The position numbers were made by a program, and so were the translations under genes. Of a stretch of DNA of 64,000 nt, positions 7,014 through 14,382 are shown piece after piece. The notes beneath the pieces were generated by a model. That model was not told the origin of the DNA and did no database searches. It saw only the letters and a list, made by a program, of their open reading frames with translations. The DNA is from Xanthomarina sp. F2636L (GTDB lineage Bacteria; Bacteroidota; Bacteroidia; Flavobacteriales; Flavobacteriaceae), in assembly GCF_026410195.1 (NCBI RefSeq), contig NZ_JAPMLM010000068.1, positions 5,001-69,000 on the forward strand. Direction: 5' to 3'. How positions within the stretch are numbered: the first letter of the stretch is position 1; each line of letters begins with the position of its first letter.

Positions 7014-9761
7014 ATGCGCAACATTCTAATAATTATTTTAGTATTTATATCTACTCCTATAATTTTTGCTCAAGAAAACAATCATATAAAAGAATTAGAT
7101 TATAATTTTGATAAAGCTTACGAACATTATTACACCAACAAAGACTCAGCATTATATTATATCAATAAGGTAAAAGAACAAGCTATTAAACATCATGAAA
7201 TTGAATATGCAATTGAAGCCTTAATTACTGAAAATTGGGCAGCAAATTCAAATTATAATTTACTCTTAATTAAAAAAAACCTACAACAATTAGATTCTGT
7301 TTTAACCAACAACTCAAGTTATATAGAAACACTTGATTTATACAACTACTATAAAACCGCCAACAGTTATTCCAAATCTTTATATGAATATGAGCTTAAG
7401 GACTACAAAAAGGCTCTAATTAGTTTTAAAACTTTGGTTAATGACACTGAGAAGATTCCTGATTTTAAAAAATATCCCAACATTTTTAGCCTATACTTAA
7501 CAGCCAATAATTTTATTGCTAAAATTTATAGCGACGAAGGGCAATACAAAGTTGCTAGGCAGTATTATGAACAAAATTTAAGAACTATTGAATCTCATCC
7601 TGAAGCAAATTTAGAATTAGCAAATAACATTGAAATTCTTATTTCAGAACTGTATCAAAAAGAAGGTCGTTTTGAGCAAGCGAATGCTACCATCTTAAAA
7701 AACTTATCCTATCATACATCTGTTTCAAAAAACAGCAACCGTATTATTTCATCCTATCAAAGTGTTGTTAATAATTGCATTCATCTTAAACAAATGGATA
7801 GCGCCACGTTTTATCTAAAAAAAATGAAAGAAAATTTACCAAAAGATCATCCCTTTTGGTATCGATATCATGAAGTTAAAGCAAAAGTCTATGAAGTAAA
7901 TAATGAATATAATCTAGCAGAAAAAGAACTTCTAACCGCTTTAGAACTTATAAAACAAAAATGGCAGAACCAACCACATAATGAAGTAGCAGAAATTTAC
8001 AATTCTTTAGGAAATCTAAATGCCAAGTTTAAGCAACCTAAAAAAGCTTTAGAATATTATAATTTGGCTATCTATCAGTTTTCTGTAGACAAAACAAACT
8101 CTACTATTAATCAAACCTCACTCTTAAAGATTCTTAAAAACAAAGCTGAAGTATTAAATAACCAAGAGTTATTCTCTGAAAGCATGTCAACTGTCAACCT
8201 TGCATTACAAACCTTAGATCAATTAAAACCTAGCTTTAAAAGCAATGCAGACAAATTGTTTTTAATGGCCGAAGCATTTCCTGTTTTTGAATCTGGTTTA
8301 GAGGCTACCTATAATTTGTATCAACAAAGCAAACAAGACTCACTTATAGACAAGGCATTTTATTATTCTGAAAAAAGTAAAAGTGTATTGCTCTTAGAAG
8401 CCATTTTAGGTACCAAAGCAAATAAGTTTGCAAACATTCCAAAGCAGATAATTGAAAAAGAGCAACTTTTAAAATCTCAAATCAATCATATAGAAAAACA
8501 ATTAAATAAAACAAAAAATAAGGTTCTAGAAGATCAATTATTTGAAGTAAAACATACATACAGAGAACTTATAACGACTATTGAAACTGAATATAAAACC
8601 TATTACGATTTAAAGTATAATACCGAAGTTATCTCTTTAAGCAAGCTCCAAAACCTATTAAAACCTAATGATGCTTTAGTATCTTATTTTTATGGAAATC
8701 AAGCCATATACATCATAACCATTACAAAAAGCTCAAAATCTATTGAACAATACAAAATCGACAACCTTTTAGAAGACGATATTGTTTCTATATATGAAAT
8801 GTTAAACAACCCAAAGTCTAACCTTGAGAAATTAACTAACAAGTCCTTTAACTTATATAAAAATCTACTTGCTCCAAGTATAGAAAATCTATCTCAGCAA
8901 GACCTTATAATTGTAGCAGATGGATTATTAAATTACATTCCGTTTTCTAGTATATCCACAAATGGAACATCTAATTATTTAATTGAAAGCCATACAATTA
9001 GTTATGTCAATTCGGCAACCTTATTAAACCAACTTTTAGAAAAGGAAGGCATTAATAATAAGGTGTTGGCTTTTGCTCCTAGTTTTGAAACATCATCATA
9101 TAATAGCTTACTATCGTTACCAAACAACCAAACCGAAGCTGAAGCTGTTTTAAATTATTTCAAAGGAAAAACCTTGACTAATAATCAAGCAACACTTAAT
9201 AATTTTAATTTAGATGGTGAAAATTATGGCTTACTTCACTTTGCTACTCATGCTATTTTAAATGATGAAACCCCAGAATATTCATATTTAGCATTTCAAC
9301 CAAACCAAACAAAAAACAACTTGCTATATGTAAGCGATTTATACAACCTAAACCTCAACACCAATTTAGTTACTTTAAGTGCTTGCGAAAGTGGTATTGG
9401 TGATTTAAAGCGTGGAGAAGGTTTTATAAGTTTAGCAAGAGGGTTCTATTTTAGTGGAGCTTCCAGTATATCCAGTACCTTGTGGAAAATTAACGATGCC
9501 TCTGCATTAAACATTATGGATGCCTTTTATAGGAACCTATCTAAAGGAAAAAATAAAAGCTTGTCTTTACAACAAGCCCAAAAATCTTTTATAAAAGCAA
9601 ATAACCAGAATGCTTTAGCACATCCTTATTATTGGTCTGGATTTGTTATTTCAGGGAACACAACCGCTATTACCAGTGGTTATAACTGGATATGGTATTT
9701 ATTAATTGTAGCTGGTATTATAATTATTGGAGTGGTTTTGAAAAAAAAGAAGAACATCTAA
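7014..9761 (+). CDS. Periplasmic TPR-CHAT protease, membrane anchored
   Basis: This 915-residue protein has an N-terminal signal peptide (ending IIFAQ). Tetratricopeptide-like helical repeats cover about 25-440, followed by a coiled-coil-like linker near 480-525. A CHAT (caspase HetF associated with TPR) domain spans about 600-885. The catalytic dyad is intact: His746 in HFATHA and Cys791 in LSACESGIG. A C-terminal transmembrane helix (about 891-909) is followed by KKKKNI, so the protease domain should face the periplasm and the tail the cytosol. The start is fixed by the signal peptide. It converges on the sigma/TPR pair with a 4-base overlap of the ends. A role as activating protease for that pair is inference. 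The substrate is unknown. Confidence 0.85.
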   Translation: MRNILIIILVFISTPIIFAQENNHIKELDYNFDKAYEHYYTNKDSALYYINKVKEQAIKHHEIEYAIEALITENWAANSNYNLLLIKKNLQQLDSVLTNNSSYIETLDLYNYYKTANSYSKSLYEYELKDYKKALISFKTLVNDTEKIPDFKKYPNIFSLYLTANNFIAKIYSDEGQYKVARQYYEQNLRTIESHPEANLELANNIEILISELYQKEGRFEQANATILKNLSYHTSVSKNSNRIISSYQSVVNNCIHLKQMDSATFYLKKMKENLPKDHPFWYRYHEVKAKVYEVNNEYNLAEKELLTALELIKQKWQNQPHNEVAEIYNSLGNLNAKFKQPKKALEYYNLAIYQFSVDKTNSTINQTSLLKILKNKAEVLNNQELFSESMSTVNLALQTLDQLKPSFKSNADKLFLMAEAFPVFESGLEATYNLYQQSKQDSLIDKAFYYSEKSKSVLLLEAILGTKANKFANIPKQIIEKEQLLKSQINHIEKQLNKTKNKVLEDQLFEVKHTYRELITTIETEYKTYYDLKYNTEVISLSKLQNLLKPNDALVSYFYGNQAIYIITITKSSKSIEQYKIDNLLEDDIVSIYEMLNNPKSNLEKLTNKSFNLYKNLLAPSIENLSQQDLIIVADGLLNYIPFSSISTNGTSNYLIESHTISYVNSATLLNQLLEKEGINNKVLAFAPSFETSSYNSLLSLPNNQTEAEAVLNYFKGKTLTNNQATLNNFNLDGENYGLLHFATHAILNDETPEYSYLAFQPNQTKNNLLYVSDLYNLNLNTNLVTLSACESGIGDLKRGEGFISLARGFYFSGASSISSTLWKINDASALNIMDAFYRNLSKGKNKSLSLQQAQKSFIKANNQNALAHPYYWSGFVISGNTTAITSGYNWIWYLLIVAGIIIIGVVLKKKKNI

Positions 9762-10477
9762 TTAAGCTTGGTTAAAAGTTCTTGAGCTTTATCTTTATTA
9801 TAGGTGTAATTATTCACTAAATCTTCCAAATAAATTTTAGCTTGATCTTTATCTTTTTCCTTGATTGCAATTAAAGCTAGATACCAAGTAGATTCTGCAA
9901 CAAAACTCTCATTTTCAGTTACTACTTGTGTTAATAAAGCTTTAGCTTTTTCTGTGTTTTCTAAACCTAAATAGGCTTGAGCTTTATAAAAACCCACATA
10001 ATTTTTTTTTGTTTCAATAGAGAAAGCATCAAGCTTCTCAATGGCTATTTGATAGTTTTTAGTTTCATAAGCTACAAAAGCTTCACGCTCTAAAGAGTTT
10101 TCATTGTCACCTCTTGTAATGGTATAAACTGTATTTGGATATTCGCTAAAGTTATTATCGTACAAACTGTTATAATTGGTATTAAAAAAAGTGTTATATC
10201 CAAACCAACCCATTAGCAGTATAACAGACGCTGCTATGGCTAAATTTCTATAATTAAAGATGGAATTTTCTTGCTTGTTTAGGTTACTCTCAACATCTTG
10301 AAGCTGGGCTTTTAGTCTATCCGTTTCGTGGCTTTTAACAGCTTGTTTCAAATGACTTTCAAATTCAAATTGTTTTTTAAATTCGGCATCTGTTTCCAGT
10401 AATTTTTCAAATAAGATTTCCTGTTCGGCAGTTAAGCTTTTAGAGAAATAATGATATAATAATTCTTGGTTATTCAT
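9758..10477 (-). CDS. Membrane TPR protein, probable anti-sigma partner
   Basis: This 239-residue single-pass protein has a cytosolic N-terminus (about 1-75) that is helical, with a zinc-free anti-sigma-like opening (LLYHYFSKSLTAEQE). A transmembrane helix lies at about 78-98. TPR-like repeats sit on the other side, about 131-235 (YQIAIEKLDAF, AYLGLENTEKAKALL). It follows the sigma gene by only 5 bases, so the two are co-transcribed. Topology and operon position suggest an anti-sigma factor with a periplasmic sensor. No direct anti-sigma motif is visible, so the function is inferred. Its 3' end overlaps the CHAT gene by 4 bases. Confidence 0.75.
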   Translation of the reverse strand: MNNQELLYHYFSKSLTAEQEILFEKLLETDAEFKKQFEFESHLKQAVKSHETDRLKAQLQDVESNLNKQENSIFNYRNLAIAASVILLMGWFGYNTFFNTNYNSLYDNNFSEYPNTVYTITRGDNENSLEREAFVAYETKNYQIAIEKLDAFSIETKKNYVGFYKAQAYLGLENTEKAKALLTQVVTENESFVAESTWYLALIAIKEKDKDQAKIYLEDLVNNYTYNKDKAQELLTKLN

Positions 10478-10482
10478 TGCTA

Positions 10483-11052
10483 TTATTGATTGCTATTAAT
10501 TCGTTCCTTTAAGGTTTTCATACATCTTGACTTGGCACTTTTTACTACATTTTCACTTGTGTATTCGCTAGTTTCAATAATGTCCTTTATTGTATATCCT
10601 CTATAATAGAATAAGGTTAACAATTCTTGACATTTTTTCCCTAAGGTTGCAAAGTGTTTTTTTAATAAAACCTGCTCTGTGGTTAGCTCTTCTTGATTTA
10701 AATCTAAATTTGCATCAACAAGCTCTTCCTTTTCCCTAATAAGCGATAAATCGAAATCTGGATTTATGGTCTTATTATTTTTTTTCATTTTATCAAAAAT
10801 TAAATATTTCCCTATACTAAATAAGTAAGTAGATATTGAGCTGGTAAACTCTTCAATTTTGCCTTGCATGACATTGTTGTAGAAAATAATATAGGCATCT
10901 TGATAGATATCTATAGTATCTTCAGTAGGCAAGTTATACTTTCTAGCAAAATTTATAAACTTATCTCTGTTCTCTTCATATATTTTATTAAAGAACAAAT
11001 CGGAGCCTTGTTTTAAATCTTCAATGGTTATGTTCTCTTGAACGCTTTGCAT
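10483..11052 (-). CDS. ECF-type RNA polymerase sigma factor
   Basis: This 189-residue sigma-70 family protein has only regions 2 and 4. Region 2 spans about 18-93, with the core-binding DTIDIYQDAYIIFY and the -10 reading YLFSIGKYLIFDKMKKN. Region 4 spans about 125-185, with a helix-turn-helix (YTIKDIIETSEYTSENVVKSA). This architecture is that of an ECF sigma factor directing RNA polymerase to a dedicated promoter. Its own gene carries the GTTAACC-N16-ATTAA element, and the -10 part directly abuts the ATG. Transcripts from that promoter may therefore start at or inside the first codons. Downstream it is coupled to the membrane TPR gene. Confidence 0.92.
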   Translation of the reverse strand: MQSVQENITIEDLKQGSDLFFNKIYEENRDKFINFARKYNLPTEDTIDIYQDAYIIFYNNVMQGKIEEFTSSISTYLFSIGKYLIFDKMKKNNKTINPDFDLSLIREKEELVDANLDLNQEELTTEQVLLKKHFATLGKKCQELLTLFYYRGYTIKDIIETSEYTSENVVKSAKSRCMKTLKERINSNQ

Positions 11053-11080
11053 TTAATATCCTAAATTATAAAAGGTTAAC
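11053..11080 (-). promoter_or_regulatory. ECF-type promoter of the sigma gene, GTTAACC-N16-ATTAA
   Basis: On the minus strand GTTAACC (complement 11074-11080) is followed by TTTT, 16 bases in total, then ATTAA (complement 11053-11057). The sigma start codon ATG follows immediately. This is the same element found before the downstream lipoprotein genes, so the sigma factor probably activates its own gene. The overlap with the start codon is unusual. Confidence 0.8.
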
Positions 11081-11402
11081 ATGTTCCTGCTAAATTAACT
11101 TTTTTTAAGTAGAAGCCATTCATTTTTCTTACAGATATAAGTATTTCATTAAAATTTATATACACCCTGATATTCTAATATCAAAACAAGACCTAGATGA
11201 TATAAGTTGAAAAATTTATACCCAAGATGTTTACCATCTATTAAAAACCACACTAATAAGTGTAAGACAAAAGTAATATCTAGTCTATTTACTAACTAGA
11301 ATACTAGATTCAAACCTGAAAACAATAGTGATATTTTACAATTTGAAACTCTTACAGATTAACATGAGTTATAACATTATAAACTATTTAAAAGCCTTAT
11401 AT
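11081..11402. other. Divergent intergenic region between sigma factor and lipoprotein genes
   Basis: This AT-rich region of about 320 bases holds the upstream flank of the sigma promoter and a weak ECF-like site at 11229-11256. A frame open from 11328 leads into the lipoprotein gene. The exported start at 11403 is preferred, so 11328-11402 is treated as untranslated. No RNA gene was recognised. Confidence 0.5.
11229..11256 (+). promoter_or_regulatory. Weak ECF-like site, GTTTACC-N16-ACTAA
   Basis: The site matches the regulon motif with one mismatch in each half and the exact 16-base spacing. It lies 146 bases before the start at 11403, farther than the other copies. It could place the RHS-like lipoprotein gene in the same regulon. 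Confidence 0.35.
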
Positions 11403-12317
11403 ATGAGAACTTTATTGAAACAATCCTTTTTAATACTTATTATTTTACTTTCTCTTTTTAATTGCAGCTCAGACGATGATGGAGAAGATATAATAACACC
11501 ACCTGAAAACACTAGGCTAAAAACGTATAGTTTTAATTCTAATGAATATTTAGTATCCTATAATACTGATGGTTATGTTTCTGATTACCGTAATTCACCA
11601 GATACTCCTGGAAACATAGTTTATAATTCGGACAATAAAATAATTCAATTAGGAGTCCAGAGTTTTCTCTATAATTCTCAAGGACGAATTTCTGAAATTA
11701 CAATGCCAGATACTGCATCTTACAGTAATCAAAAAACAAATTTAATTTATAATAATGATGGATTAATTGCCCGTCAAACCCTGAGCTATGTTAATAGCAG
11801 TGGAGAAACTAAAAATATGCAGAGATTATTTGAATATAACACGAATAAAGAGTTAATATCTATTACCGAAAAGTATATATCTGACTCCGTATATTCGCGT
11901 AATCTTATAAGCTATGACTCCAATGGGAATGTTTCTCAGGTTATTAATTATTACAGTCATGATGACGTTTTATATTCATATCTCCAAGACTATACTTTTG
12001 TGTATGACACTAAAAAAAACCCATCAAAACTATTACTTAGCGATTGTGGTGTTACATCTAATTTCTCGTTGTATAATATGATTTCTCTTTCTACAACGAA
12101 TTTTTTTGGTAATTATACACTTTTTAGATTAAGTTATTTTAGCAATAATAACGTTATCTCTAGCGAATACTCCAGCGATTTTGGGTCTTCAAATAATAGC
12201 GTCTATACCTATGTTTATAACGACAAGGACTATCCAACATCTGTTGAAATTTACGCTACTTATTCAGATGGCTCTAATTCTACCCATTATAGAACCTGGA
12301 CCTACGAAACCTATTAA
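11403..12317 (+). CDS. Lipoprotein with RHS/YD-like repeats
   Basis: The start at 11403 is chosen because it gives a clean lipoprotein signal peptide with lipobox LFNC. The frame is open from an ATG at 11328, but that would add 25 residues before the signal. The cysteine is followed by SSDDDGED, an acidic surface-export tract. The body of the roughly 304-residue protein contains degenerate YD-type units such as YNTDGYVSDY, YNSQGRISEI, YNNDGLIARQ and YDSNGNVSQV. These are the repeats found in RHS-like and DUF4595-type lipoproteins of Bacteroidota. Function is unknown; binding or adhesion at the cell surface is plausible. It lies 350 bases from the divergent sigma gene. Confidence 0.75.
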   Translation: MRTLLKQSFLILIILLSLFNCSSDDDGEDIITPPENTRLKTYSFNSNEYLVSYNTDGYVSDYRNSPDTPGNIVYNSDNKIIQLGVQSFLYNSQGRISEITMPDTASYSNQKTNLIYNNDGLIARQTLSYVNSSGETKNMQRLFEYNTNKELISITEKYISDSVYSRNLISYDSNGNVSQVINYYSHDDVLYSYLQDYTFVYDTKKNPSKLLLSDCGVTSNFSLYNMISLSTTNFFGNYTLFRLSYFSNNNVISSEYSSDFGSSNNSVYTYVYNDKDYPTSVEIYATYSDGSNSTHYRTWTYETY

Positions 12318-12373
12318 CAATTAAACATCTGCTTTAAACCGAAGATTATGTCTTCACTTGTATATTTATGCAA

Positions 12374-12401
12374 GTTAACCTCTTAAAATGGTTAGTATTA
12401 A
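12374..12401 (+). promoter_or_regulatory. ECF-type promoter, GTTAACC-N16-ATTAA
   Basis: GTTAACC (12374-12380), 16 bases, then ATTAA (12397-12401). It precedes the lipoprotein gene at 12444 and follows the end of the RHS-like lipoprotein gene. Confidence 0.8.
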
Positions 12402-12443
12402 AAGTGTAAAACCTTAAAAAACTAATAACAAAATTTCAAAAAA

Positions 12444-13136
12444 ATGCAAAAACACTATTTCATCAATAAAACTAGTATGATTAACATTTTTAAAGTAAAT
12501 AAAATGATTCTTGTGCTATTATTAACTCTAACCATGTCTTGTAGTAATGACGACGATTCGCCAGAAGCAACCTCTCCTTCTGTTAGTTACAACACGGCTA
12601 CAATAAACGCAACATTTTTCCAAGATGGGAACACGAATGCTCCTACTGTAAATTGGAATGGAAATCAAGGCACGTTTTCATTAGTTAACAGCATGGACGG
12701 ATTAAGTATAAACACAACTACTGGTGTAATAAGCTGGACAAAAACTTTAGCTGCTGGAGAACACGAAATTCAAGTAGTTGCCAACAATAGCGCAGGTCAA
12801 ACCACCAGCTACTTCACCCTTAAAAACCTACTTCAAGGGGAGTTTATTGGGGTCATTGATCAGTCGGCTTATTTTGCTATTGAATTTTTTACAGATGGTA
12901 CAATTGAAATAAAAGCAAGTAACCCACCGGAACCTGCTTATTATGGAACATGGGTATTAACAGATGATGAGATTTTAGCAAACTTAACTTTAGTTGAAGT
13001 TCCAACAGAACAATATTCTCTTAGAGGCAATCTTTTGCAAACTAATACATCTGCCACATATTCTGGATCAATATTTTGGGAGCACAATGCACACCCAGAC
13101 AACGAACAGTTTCCTTTTGTTGTCGTTCTGGAATAG
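12444..13136 (+). CDS. Lipoprotein with putative Ig-like/cadherin-like domain
   Basis: This is a lipoprotein of up to 230 residues. Three in-frame starts are possible (12444, 12477, 12504). The later two give a more typical signal length before lipobox TMSC, and the first is kept because it lies closest to the promoter. The acidic SNDDDSPE follows the cysteine. About residues 50-115 contain LSINTTTGVISWTKTL followed by GEHEIQVVANNSAG, which is the putative-Ig (He_PIG) pattern. The C-terminal part is a separate beta domain (YYGTWVLTDDEI, lipocalin-like in style). It is monocistronic: its own ECF-type promoter precedes it and a terminator follows. The molecular role is unknown. Confidence 0.75.
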   Translation: MQKHYFINKTSMINIFKVNKMILVLLLTLTMSCSNDDDSPEATSPSVSYNTATINATFFQDGNTNAPTVNWNGNQGTFSLVNSMDGLSINTTTGVISWTKTLAAGEHEIQVVANNSAGQTTSYFTLKNLLQGEFIGVIDQSAYFAIEFFTDGTIEIKASNPPEPAYYGTWVLTDDEILANLTLVEVPTEQYSLRGNLLQTNTSATYSGSIFWEHNAHPDNEQFPFVVVLE

Positions 13137-13157
13137 AAAAAATTATAAATATAATTT

Positions 13158-13185
13158 AAACCGAAATAATTATTTCGGTTTTTCT
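13158..13185 (+). terminator. Rho-independent terminator after the 12444 gene
   Basis: Near-perfect inverted repeat AAACCGAAATA / TATTTCGGTTT followed by a T-rich run. Confidence 0.85.
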
Positions 13186-13195
13186 TTACCCAACT

Positions 13196-13223
13196 GTTAA
13201 CCTTTTGTTTAATACATCATTAA
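13196..13223 (+). promoter_or_regulatory. ECF-type promoter, GTTAACC-N16-ATTAA
   Basis: GTTAACC (13196-13202), 16 bases, then ATTAA (13219-13223). It starts only 10 bases after the preceding terminator and ends 34 bases before the barrel protein gene at 13258. Confidence 0.82.
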
Positions 13224-13257
13224 TTAGAAACCATAAACATTCTAATATAATCAAAAC

Positions 13258-13788
13258 ATGAAAAAACTAAACATTCAACCGTTTAAAAGCAACAAATTAT
13301 TTTTAATATTTGCCGCATTATTCTTTATTGGCACTCAAATTCAAGCTCAAATAGCCCTTGGTGGTGGTTTGGCTTACAACGAAAAAGTCTCTGGTCCTGG
13401 AATAACGCTTAAAGCAGAATTTAATATCACGGAAAATATAGCCATTGCTCCTGGAGGCACTTACTTTTTTGGAAATAGTTTATATGGCTATAACCAAAAT
13501 ATTATTGCAGTAGATGTGAACGCACATTACTTTTTTAATATTATTGAAGAAAAGCTTAAAATCTACCCTTTACTTGGTATCAATTATTCCAACTATAAAA
13601 CTGGATCCACTTATTATGGCTACTATTACAACACTTATGAAGTTAAAGACAGTGCTTTTGGCGCAAACATTGGAGCTGGTGGCAGATGGGCTTTTTCTGA
13701 AAAATTAAGCGTCTATCTAGAACCAAAATATATCATAAGCGATTACGAACAAATAGTAATCAATGCTGGAATTTTATTCCAAATATAA
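13258..13788 (+). CDS. Small outer-membrane beta-barrel protein
   Basis: This 176-residue exported protein has a signal peptide ending IQAQ (about residue 31). Short amphipathic strands alternate with Gly/Tyr/Asn-rich turns (GGGLAYNEKVSG, YFGYNQN-type loops), and the final strand is INAGILFQI. This is the pattern of an 8-stranded OmpA/OmpW-like barrel. It is not a lipoprotein, unlike most neighbours, but shares the same ECF-type promoter arrangement and has its own terminator. The function could be structural or that of a small pore; the sequence does not say which. Confidence 0.78.
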   Translation: MKKLNIQPFKSNKLFLIFAALFFIGTQIQAQIALGGGLAYNEKVSGPGITLKAEFNITENIAIAPGGTYFFGNSLYGYNQNIIAVDVNAHYFFNIIEEKLKIYPLLGINYSNYKTGSTYYGYYYNTYEVKDSAFGANIGAGGRWAFSEKLSVYLEPKYIISDYEQIVINAGILFQI

Positions 13789-13830
13789 CATCGAACATCT
13801 ATTATTTTATTTGAATTAGTCTTCAAGAGG

Positions 13831-13866
13831 AAAAGCCAAAAAATTAAAATTTTTGGCTTTTTTTTA
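13831..13866 (+). terminator. Rho-independent terminator after the barrel gene
   Basis: Inverted repeat AAAAGCCAAAAA / TTTTTGGCTTTT with a following T run. Confidence 0.85.
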
Positions 13867-13874
13867 TTTCAAAC

Positions 13875-13902
13875 GTTAACCTTCAGTATATCATGCCATT
13901 AA
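13875..13902 (+). promoter_or_regulatory. ECF-type promoter, GTTAACC-N16-ATTAA
   Basis: GTTAACC (13875-13881), 16 bases, then ATTAA (13898-13902). It ends 32 bases before the 114-residue gene at 13935. Confidence 0.82.
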
Positions 13903-13934
13903 CTGTAAATATTAATCTTTAAATCATAGAAATT

Positions 13935-14279
13935 ATGGCAACGAAACAATTTACAGTTAATTATTACAGAACCTGCTTAGGTTACAAAAACTCTGCAACA
14001 TGGAATGGATCCAACATCCAAATTCAAGGGTACATTACATGTTATGGAAGCGATCATCGATTCATTATCTATTTTTTACATGAAGATAGCCCAGTACCTC
14101 AACCAACTTACATTCCAGCAAACAAGGTTGGAGCTATATTTTTACCCTTTAAAGATATGGCTATGTATATGGATATGGTACGAAATGAAAAACCAATTTA
14201 TGCGTATTTAAATTCTTCTAAACCACAGTGGAATAGTATAAAAACTTCAAATGAACCTGTTGGAGAAGAAGAAAGTTAA
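13935..14279 (+). CDS. Small protein of unknown function, no signal peptide
   Basis: This 114-residue protein was not recognised. It lacks a signal peptide or membrane helix, so it is probably cytosolic, or exported by an unconventional route. The N-terminal half looks beta-rich (FTVNYYRTCLGY, IQIQGYITCYG), with two cysteines and several Tyr/Trp residues. A segment with PQPTYIPANKVGAIFLPF follows, then a Met-rich helix (FKDMAMYMDMV), and the tail is acidic. It is the only clearly non-exported product in this promoter array. The isolated gene, its own promoter and its own terminator support it as real. Confidence 0.65.
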   Translation: MATKQFTVNYYRTCLGYKNSATWNGSNIQIQGYITCYGSDHRFIIYFLHEDSPVPQPTYIPANKVGAIFLPFKDMAMYMDMVRNEKPIYAYLNSSKPQWNSIKTSNEPVGEEES

Positions 14280-14287
14280 AATGGAGT

Positions 14288-14319
14288 AAAAAATCGAAGT
14301 TTAAACTTCGATTTTTTAC
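14288..14319 (+). terminator. Rho-independent terminator after the 13935 gene
   Basis: Perfect inverted repeat AAAATCGAAGTTT / AAACTTCGATTTT followed by T residues. Confidence 0.87.
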
Positions 14320-14328
14320 TAAATACAA

Positions 14329-14356
14329 GTTAACCTTTTGTAAAACAGATTATTAA
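14329..14356 (+). promoter_or_regulatory. ECF-type promoter, GTTAACC-N16-ATTAA
   Basis: GTTAACC (14329-14335), 16 bases, then ATTAA (14352-14356). It ends 26 bases before the legumain-like lipoprotein gene. Confidence 0.83.
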
Positions 14357-14382
14357 ATATTAAACAATAAAAACATAATATT

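Noticed and set aside
10615-10621. GTTAACC on the minus strand inside the sigma gene
   Set aside because: No ATTAA follows at the required distance and it lies within coding sequence. Taken as chance.
11328-11402. Upstream extension of the RHS-like lipoprotein (ATG at 11328)
   Set aside because: It would put 25 residues ahead of a complete lipoprotein signal peptide. The start at 11403 explains export better.
12994-13200. Overlapping frame at the end of the 12444 lipoprotein gene
   Set aside because: It runs through the terminator hairpin and the next promoter, so it cannot be a real gene.
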